This document shows positions 58,488 through 64,000 of a DNA stretch of 64,000 nucleotides, in pieces. The stretch is taken from the NCBI RefSeq assembly GCF_905220565.1, contig NC_059406.1, forward strand, positions 14,022,001 to 14,086,000. The letters run 5' to 3'. Source of the stretch: Melitaea cinxia (Eukaryota; Arthropoda; Insecta; Lepidoptera; Nymphalidae). Each line of letters starts with the position of its first letter. Within the stretch, counting starts at the first letter, position 1. The position numbers and the translations under genes are program-made. The notes below the pieces were generated by a model, which had not been told where the DNA came from, searched no databases, and saw only the letters and a program-made list of their open reading frames with translations.

Positions 58488-59150
58488 GTGTCATTATGTA
58501 GTAATGACGGTATCATTACCATAAATGTTGTCAATCCTTGTATCATTATTTACAGAGCGTGGCGTATCATTTTAATGAAAGACAATTTATAAGCGCCCTC
58601 CAAATGTGATTTGTTTCATTTTGCAAATTGTAAATAGCCCTTGAATCATTATAATGAAATATTATTCGGAAGTTATTATTGAAACAGGAATTATATATTA
58701 ATGGAAATCGCTTAAAGGCTTTTTATATATGTATATTTATGTATGTTATTGTTTAAATTGCGTAAAATTAATAGGCCGGGGAAAAGTATTTCTGTGTTTT
58801 GTAGTAAATAGTTGCAAAAAAACCTTTTTGGTTGTATCGTTTGTAACTGGCTTTTTCATACCACGAAATGGTGACATTTTAACAATGATATCAAAAAGTA
58901 AAAAATAGTTTACCACCACTTTAATTTGTTTTTCTGTCCGCCAAAATAAGTGAATTTGCCTGTGAATTTCAAAAATACATATATTTTGAATATTAAAAAT
59001 TGACCCGGAAAATTTACTCCGATACTTCTAATTAAAGCAAAAACGAGTTAATATCACAAAAGCATTGTAAAAATAAGCTCAGTATTTTAAATCAGAAAAT
59101 TTTATAAACTTTAAAAGCAGATGAAAAATTACGTAAAGAAAAAAGTCGGT
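58488..59150. other. AT-rich, no gene recognised
   Basis: Nothing recognised before the LTR-like segment. Confidence 0.4.
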
Positions 59151-59502
59151 TGTGACCTAAGCTAATGAATTTTGAGGGAAACTCACGATGGGCGGGTAAA
59201 ATAAAAAGAATCGGGTCTTTCGCTACCTCGTTGTACTGTGACACCTTTTTGTGAGGAAAGCGGAAATTTTCAGACGTGTCCTAAAAAGATTACTGGATAT
59301 TTTCTGTAACATTGTTACTTATGTAGTGTGTAAGTAAATATTATATAGATGTTATATGTAGTAGTAGCGTAAGAGTGCCTTAATAAGTACTTATATAAAA
59401 ATGTGTAATGTTTGAGATTGAGAGCAGTAATAAATCATCCTTGGAACAAGTAAGATGTGTTTAATTACATAACAACTTCCCTACATGGCGACCCTGCCAG
59501 GA
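59151..59502 (+). mobile_element. LTR-like segment with primer-binding-site-like sequence
   Basis: A candidate LTR runs from TGTGACCTAA (59151) to CTTCCCTACA (59485), giving TG...CA ends. TATATAAAA lies at about 59392 and AATAAA at 59429-59434. Immediately after it comes TGGCGACCCTGCCAGGA (59486-59502), which resembles the primer-binding site of Gypsy or BEL-type retrotransposons. No gag-pol follows and no second LTR is seen, so it would be a recombined or truncated copy. The left edge is uncertain. Confidence 0.45.
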
Positions 59503-59518
59503 TACATAACAGTAGTGG

Positions 59519-59569
59519 GTATTCGTGCATTCTGGATCAACCTTCGGTTGATCCAGAATACACGAATAC
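59519..59569. repeat. Near-perfect palindrome, 24-bp arms, 3-nt loop
   Basis: The arms at 59519-59542 and 59546-59569 pair at 23 of 24 positions (core TTCTGGATCAACC / GGTTGATCCAGAA), with loop TTC. It sits between the LTR-like segment and the A-run at 59587-59608. Confidence 0.85.
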
Positions 59570-60207
59570 GACATGGCTCCTCGCCTAAAAAAAAAAAAAA
59601 AAAAAAAAGGTTTTGGGGTCATCTAAATCGATTGCACTCATCCGTTTTGTGCTAACTCTAACGGTTCGCAACTTAGGTTTCTAAATTTGCAAACTCCACT
59701 ACCTTTAATTACTATGCAATTACCTTAATTACTATACAATTACTAACTATCATTAACGACCATTACGCTTCTCTTACCAAACTACATTCCTTTGACGTCT
59801 TATTGACAATATTACAAGCGCTACATATTACCAAACCAAGTCGATACATTGGCGTGGGGTCATTACAAATTAAGAAAAGTATAATAGGTACATAGTTTAT
59901 TTTTATTTGTTTTCTTATATTTGTGGTTTTATTGTAAATAACTTTTAAATTTTTAAAACATGTTTATCTTTCTTTTTGTATTCTAATGTAATAAAATCAA
60001 TCCTTTACTTACTTGAATTTTTGTTGTCATAAGTGTAATATTTTCAGAATGTATATATTTTTAAATTGTTTTTAGATGTAATAAATTTGTTTTCTTACCT
60101 CCATTGTATTATTGTAATTTTTAGTTTAAGAATCAATAAAACAGTTTTAAAAAGTAAAAAATGATTATTGTTTTCTTGTACCTCGTCTAATCCACACGTA
60201 AGGAAAA
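59570..60207. other. AT-rich leader of the Polinton-like block
   Basis: A 22-nt A-run, then sequence with repeated attac(t/c)-type motifs (ttaattactatgcaattac, then ttaattactatacaattac, 59706-59745). AT-rich DNA with AATAAA (60137-60142) follows. No gene was found. The left end of the mobile element, with any terminal inverted repeat, should lie here or further left, but cannot be fixed without the right end. Confidence 0.4.
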
Positions 60208-60867
60208 ATGAAACATTTTATTCATCCATTCACTGCAATAGTTGCGGGACCTAGTGGTTGTGGAAAATCAAATTTTGTTACAAAATTTATTAATAATATG
60301 GAAGAAATATGTAACACATCTTTTTCCCAAGTAACATGGTGCTTTGATGAGATGCAACCCTTATACAATTTAAAAAATGTTAACTACTTTCAAGGATTAC
60401 CTGACTTAAGTATGTTTGATGGTAAAGAGGCCAATTTGATTATAATAGATGATCTGATGAGAGAATCTGATGGTCGCATTGTAGATATATTTACAAAGGG
60501 TAGTCATCATAGAAATTTAAGCGTATTTTATATAACTCAAAATCTGTTTCATCAAGGAAAAGGTCAGAGAGATATTTCCTTAAATTCGAACTATATAATT
60601 TATTTTAAGAACCCTCGTGATAAAACACAAATTCGATATTTAGCTCGTCAAGTTTCACCAGATAATGTAAAATTTGTACAAGAAGCTTATAAAGATGCAA
60701 CGACAGAGGCACATGGTTATTTAATGATAGATCTCAAACAAAATACTAATGACATGTATCGTTTTAAGACGAATATATTCCCAACTGACAAAAACTGTTC
60801 AGTTTATGTACCGAAAAGAGGGTTTAAATACGACAAGAACCAACAAAGTTCTATCATTTACAAATAA
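60208..60867 (+). CDS. Packaging-type P-loop ATPase (A32/FtsK-HerA-like)
   Basis: 219 residues. In family members this ATPase drives genome packaging into capsids. Visible features: Walker A GPSGCGKS at residues 14-21; Walker B as four hydrophobics plus two Asp (LIIIDD, 77-82); and a polar-Gln segment (YITQN, 108-112) in the position of the third conserved ATPase motif. The conserved-looking block FTKGSHHRNLSVFYITQN spans 95-112. The N-terminus starts only 13 residues before the P-loop, and the total length suits the small Polinton-type ATPase. The start is the first ATG of the frame. Its TAA shares an A with the ATG of the next gene (TAATG at 60865-60869). The frame is intact. Confident as an A32-like ATPase; less sure which Polinton subgroup. 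Confidence 0.85.
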   Translation: MKHFIHPFTAIVAGPSGCGKSNFVTKFINNMEEICNTSFSQVTWCFDEMQPLYNLKNVNYFQGLPDLSMFDGKEANLIIIDDLMRESDGRIVDIFTKGSHHRNLSVFYITQNLFHQGKGQRDISLNSNYIIYFKNPRDKTQIRYLARQVSPDNVKFVQEAYKDATTEAHGYLMIDLKQNTNDMYRFKTNIFPTDKNCSVYVPKRGFKYDKNQQSSIIYK

Positions 60868-61190
60868 TGTCTGGAGCCTTAAAGACACATAAAGAACTGC
60901 TCATCGCATTGCAAACTTTAAAACCAAAACATCAAAAAGCTTTATTAAAATCATGTGATGAAGATGAAATAAATTGCATATGTGAGTGTATTCATAATGT
61001 GCTACAAGGCAAAGTCCCAATAAAAGAAAAGGATAAAAAATTTTTAAAACAATATATAACATTACTCCGCAAACTTGTTCGTAAAACTACAACCAAAGTT
61101 AGAAAAAATATAATTGTTCAAAAAGGTGGTGCATTTCTACCTATTATTTTAGGTTCTATATTAAGTGGATTAGTTAGTGGTCTTATTTAA
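60867..61190 (+). CDS. Small basic protein with hydrophobic C-terminus (putative minor virion protein)
   Basis: 107 residues, starting at the ATG that overlaps the ATPase stop by one base. The first ~75 residues are Lys-rich and probably helical, with a CDEDEINCICECI segment carrying several Cys. A very basic stretch follows (LVRKTTTKVRKN). The end is KGGAFLPIILGSILSGLVSGLI, glycine-rich, hydrophobic and possibly membrane-active. Small proteins with such a basic-then-GG-hydrophobic ending occur beside the ATPase in Polinton-type elements and recall adenoviral minor core/capsid proteins in style. That link is inference. It ends at TAA 61188-61190, one base before the next ATG. Intact. Confidence 0.65.
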   Translation: MSGALKTHKELLIALQTLKPKHQKALLKSCDEDEINCICECIHNVLQGKVPIKEKDKKFLKQYITLLRKLVRKTTTKVRKNIIVQKGGAFLPIILGSILSGLVSGLI

Positions 61191-61191
61191 A

Positions 61192-61976
61192 ATGGAACAC
61201 ACTAAGAAAATGTTACTGGTGGAACCAAGTTTGATTGATAAAATAAATGAAAGGAACGCGAGTCACGAAAATCCTAAATCTCGATTAGATACAGAAATGC
61301 AAAATATTCTTAAAAGTAACGATGACGACAGAAAAAAATGGATTTTATACTTACAAACATTACAAAGATATTTGCACTTTACCAGAGAAGATCGTCAATC
61401 TTATCAACTTCCAATAATAACCTCAAATATGGATTCATCTGAAACACTTTTGAAAAAAGAACAATATGATAAAAGTAGTGATTCATACACCAAAGAGCCT
61501 ATTGTCGACCACACATTGAATGAAGAAGTTGTACACAAAGAAAGTGACACAGTTCAAAATAAAACTATATACTCAAAAAAGCAAATATTAAGTTTAATAC
61601 CTAAATCGTACATTAAAAAAGGTGAGTCATTATTAGATTTCCTATTAACAAATCAGAACAAAGTACACTGGAATGATGATGGTACAGTACTCGTGGACAA
61701 TAACAAAATAAGTGGGAGTAATATTGTAGATTTAGTTAATGATTCATTAAGACCATTAAAAAAAAGTGATCCAATAGGATGGGAAAAATTTGCTAAAGCT
61801 TTGAAGGACTCACTTATATTGGTAATCCTAAGAGAAGCGACTATATTAATCAACTTCGGTTAAAAAGTTTTGAAGAAATATCTGGTGACGAGGAATATTC
61901 TACACCTACATCCGAAAAAAAGTATATTAGAAAATTAAAGAAGAAAATCGATTGGGAAAAATGGACCCCCTACTAG
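61192..61976 (+). pseudogene. Unknown Polinton-associated protein, frameshifted near its C-terminus
   Basis: The ATG at 61192 opens 223 codons to the stop at 61863. The better end lies in the -1 frame, which is open from 61797 to the TAG at 61974-61976 and gives a Lys-rich tail ending WTPY. That tail overlaps the integrase start by 16 nt, in keeping with the compact layout of the other junctions. The break lies between about 61797 and 61863 and is equivalent to one lost base. The N-terminal part is charged with coiled-coil-like stretches. The most structured-looking region is residues ~124-200 (ILSLIPKSYIKKGESLLDFL; KISGSNIVDLVNDSLRP; DPIGWEKFAKAL). I do not know its function. A GTG 15 nt upstream is not needed as a start. 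Confidence 0.6.
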
Positions 61977-63052
61977 AAATTCACAAAATTTATTATGATG
62001 CATCACACCCTGCTGGTTATAGCAGTATTGAAAAACTTGCAAAAGCTATGACAGGAAAAATGAAAAAAAATGAAGTCAAGCAATGGTTACAATCACAAGA
62101 AACGTACACACTTCATAAACCGGTTTACAAAAAGTTTCCTCGAAACAAATATATTTTATCTGACCTTAATAAACTATGGCAAGCAGATTTGAGTGACATG
62201 CGAACATATAGTAAATATAATGATGGTTATAACTATATATTGTGTGTTATTGATGTATTTAGTAAGTATGCTTATGCTCGACCTATGAAAAATAAAAATT
62301 CTTTAACAATCAAAAAATGTTTTGAGAGTATTTTTGAGGAAGCTCATACAATTCCTACCCACATACAGTCTGATAAGGGTACTGAGTTTGTTTCCAAAGA
62401 TGTTCGTCAATATTTTAAGAGTAATCATATTAATTATTATACAACAAATAATCCTGATATTAAGGCCAGCATTGTAGAAAGATTTCAAAGAACACTCAAG
62501 TCAAAAATGTGGCGCTATTTTACACATAAAAATACGTATAGATATATAGATATTTTACAAGATTTGTTATATGCATATAACCATAGTTTTCATTCAAGTA
62601 TTAAAATGCCTCCATGTGACGTAAGTTCTAGTAACATTATGACTGTTTGGAATAATTTGTATGTTCGAGAAAATGAAAGATCTCTACGAGATATCTCATT
62701 ACCAAAGTTTCACGTCGGTGATTATGTTAGAATCACAAAATACAAACATATATTCCAGAAGGGATACGAATCTAACTGGAGTGATGAAATTTTTATTGTT
62801 TCAACTGTAATCCCTAGATCACCTTGGGTTGTGTACACCTTAAAAGATTTACAAAACGAAGTTATAGAAGGTACTTTTTATGAAAGAGAATTACAAAAAG
62901 TTACTCCACCTAACCCCACTTCAGACTACAAAATAGATAAAATAATAACATCTCGATATTCTGGTAGCAGAAGGCAAGTGCTTGTCAAGTGGAAAGGTTA
63001 TCCTGATAAATTTAATAGTTGGGTTTTGGCATCATATTTAAAACAGATATAA
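61961..63052 (+). CDS. Retrovirus-like DDE integrase with C-terminal chromodomain (Polinton c-integrase)
   Basis: 363 residues from the ATG at 61961 (an upstream in-frame TTG at 61952 is not needed). It is expected to insert the element's linear DNA into host chromosomes. The catalytic core has Asp76 (WQADLSD), Asp138 (IQSDKGTEF) and Glu173 (IVERFQR), with 34 residues between the last two. A basic SH3-like segment with FHVGDYVRI lies at 250-258. A chromodomain occupies about 323-363, with YKIDKIITSR, an aromatic cage-like VKWKGYP (342-348) and NSW. The N-terminal 60 residues are helical and lack a clear HHCC zinc motif. The start overlaps the tail of the preceding gene. The stop TAA shares its last A with the next ATG (63050-63054). 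The frame is intact. This architecture is known from Polinton integrases. Confidence 0.88.
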   Translation: MDPLLEIHKIYYDASHPAGYSSIEKLAKAMTGKMKKNEVKQWLQSQETYTLHKPVYKKFPRNKYILSDLNKLWQADLSDMRTYSKYNDGYNYILCVIDVFSKYAYARPMKNKNSLTIKKCFESIFEEAHTIPTHIQSDKGTEFVSKDVRQYFKSNHINYYTTNNPDIKASIVERFQRTLKSKMWRYFTHKNTYRYIDILQDLLYAYNHSFHSSIKMPPCDVSSSNIMTVWNNLYVRENERSLRDISLPKFHVGDYVRITKYKHIFQKGYESNWSDEIFIVSTVIPRSPWVVYTLKDLQNEVIEGTFYERELQKVTPPNPTSDYKIDKIITSRYSGSRRQVLVKWKGYPDKFNSWVLASYLKQI

Positions 63053-63812
63053 TGAAAGGAAGTTTTTATTTAACATTACTAAGCAACAGTTCAATAGAAT
63101 ATTTTCCAGATAATATGACAACAAAGTTTTCTACTAAATTACCGAAATCAATCAAATTAGAGGGGGAATGGGTTGTTGGTGTTGTTGAATTTCAGTACCC
63201 GTGTACAATGTTCACTGTTCAAGAACATGAAAATATAGTTTATATTAATAAGAATATGTTAATGCCAAATGAAAAACATCCTTCTATTGTTTACTATAAA
63301 AAACATATTCCCGCTACTAACTATGACAATATTAATCACATTTTGAAAGCTTTAAATAATATGAGAGAAAATATAACCTTTCGATACGATGAGATATCTA
63401 AGTTCGTATCTGTGACAATTGCAGATGATTCAATAAAGTCCTTGACATTATCACATAAGTTATGTATTCAATTAGGGTTTGAACCTAATAAAAATTTGGT
63501 AGAAAAGACGTTTGGAAAACGACCTGCAAACTTACATCTGGGATTACCTCACAACTGTTTGTTTATTGTGATATAGTGGAACCACAGATCGTTGGAGATG
63601 TTATGACCTCTTTACTTAGAATTATACCACTAGATTCTTCAAAATACATATATGGTGCAAATAAAATGCATGTGTTTTCCCCTCCTCACTACATATCAGT
63701 TATGCGCAGAGAATTCGATACAATTGAAATAGATATAAGATCAAGCACTGGTCAAAAAATACCATTCCAGTTTGGAACAGTGTGTATTAAACTACATTTT
63801 AGAAAGTTATAA
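63052..63812 (+). pseudogene. Putative beta-rich capsid-associated protein, split by one frameshift
   Basis: The first part, 63052-63576 (174 residues from an ATG overlapping the integrase stop), starts with alternating polar/hydrophobic strands (MKGSFYLTLLSNSSIEYFPD, then LEGEWVVGVVEFQYP). The second part, in another frame up to TAA 63810-63812, holds VEPQIVGDVMTSLLRIIPL and FDTIEIDIRSSTGQKIPFQF, then VCIKLHFRK. The frames cross just before the first stop, within about 63545-63576, equivalent to one lost base, so the two parts are one gene of ~250 codons. The strand pattern ending in I-E-I-x-I...G...LHF suggests a jelly-roll-like, penton/minor-capsid type fold; this is inference. No ATG begins the second part (GTG at its edge). 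No canonical slippery heptamer is in phase at the break. Confidence 0.6.
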
Positions 63813-64000
63813 TGTATCCTCACAGTAACATAAATTGTCCATACGAAAATTATTATACTCATCAAGCTGGTTCTGGAATAGGAGTCATATACAAAGGAGT
63901 TCCTTATCAACGTGGTCATGGCATTGGGAACTTTTTGGGAGGGTTATTTCGATCTGTTTTACCTTTGCTTTCAAGCGGTGCTAAAGCCATAGGAAAGGAA
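63812..64000 (+). CDS. Gly-rich putative minor virion protein, cut by window edge
   Basis: Begins at an ATG overlapping the preceding TAA by one base (63810-63814) and stays open for all 63 codons to the edge. The N-terminus is Asn/Tyr-rich with YENYYTHQAGSGIGV. Then come KGVPYQRGHGIGNFLGGLFR and SVLPLLSSGAKAIGKE, a Gly-Gly plus amphipathic-helix pattern. Similar Gly-rich/amphipathic segments occur in small virion proteins of Polinton-type elements. I infer a capsid-interior or membrane-active role but cannot show it. Its position directly after the putative capsid gene fits a virion gene cluster continuing to the right. Confidence 0.65.
   Translation, partial: MYPHSNINCPYENYYTHQAGSGIGVIYKGVPYQRGHGIGNFLGGLFRSVLPLLSSGAKAIGKE

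Larger units (their letters stand above)
60208..64000 (+). mobile_element. Polinton/Maverick (adintovirus-like) element, left part, open at right edge
   Basis: A run of tightly packed plus-strand genes contains a packaging-type ATPase and a chromodomain integrase. That combination is a hallmark of Polintons and of related adintovirus-type endogenous elements. Gene ends overlap or nearly touch, and AT-rich codon use is uniform. Two genes carry single frameshifts while three remain open over full length, suggesting a fairly recent but decaying copy. The DNA polymerase B, adenain-like protease and major capsid genes needed to call a complete element are not in view. The extent given is the gene-bearing part only. 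Confidence 0.8.

Noticed and set aside
59570..60207. Terminal inverted repeat of the Polinton-like element
   Set aside because: Only the left side is in the window, so an inverted repeat cannot be shown.
61797..63576. Programmed -1 frameshifting in the two split Polinton-like genes
   Set aside because: No canonical X XXY YYZ heptamer is in phase at either break; simple one-base loss or sequencing error explains both.
1..64000. CRISPR arrays, bacterial operons or prokaryotic origin
   Set aside because: No regularly spaced repeats; repeat types and splice-like signals are those of an insect nuclear genome.

Overview
The window looks like a piece of a lepidopteran (butterfly or moth) nuclear genome. 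It is AT-rich and dominated by transposable elements typical of that order. These include tRNA-headed SINEs ending in a tail like CCCAGTAGTGGGATATTACA, LINE-like retroposons with (GAT)n tails, Helitrons ending in CTAG|T with a GC-rich 3' hairpin, and a piggyBac-like element at TTAA. The species assignment is inference from repeat types only. No complete host gene, rRNA or functional tRNA was found.

From 1 to about 59.5 kb the sequence is nested repeats in unique AT-rich DNA. Landmarks are: a 2.7-kb Helitron-like composite at 3.5-6.2 kb carrying a ~0.9-kb pentanucleotide array; a possible pair of host exons (signal peptide exon near 13.9 kb plus a phase-compatible exon near 15.1 kb); broken non-LTR retrotransposon coding remnants at 17.7, 23.8, 28.3 and 30.0 kb; a hAT-type MITE at 27.6 kb; foldback tRNA-bearing elements at 24.8, 39.7 and 56.8 kb; and an internally deleted piggyBac-like element at 46.7-48.1 kb. 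A head-to-head LINE-tail palindrome lies at 49.1 kb. Five copies of a repeat with AACCGACTTC ends all lie in the same orientation.

From about 59.15 kb there is an LTR-like sequence with a primer-binding-site-like segment, then a 24-bp-arm palindrome. After these comes the main discovery: a compact one-strand block of Polinton/Maverick (adintovirus-like) genes from 60.2 kb to the right edge. The order is a packaging-type ATPase, a small basic protein with a hydrophobic tail, an unknown conserved-looking protein (frameshifted), a DDE integrase with a C-terminal chromodomain, a putative beta-rich capsid-associated protein (split by a frameshift), and a Gly-rich protein running off the edge. Neighbouring genes are joined by TAATG stop/start overlaps or one-base gaps, an unusual arrangement for a eukaryotic nuclear locus. 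Protein-primed polymerase, protease and major capsid genes are not in this window. They may lie to the right.

Most long apparent reading frames left of 60 kb are artefacts of simple repeats or SINEs and were left out.
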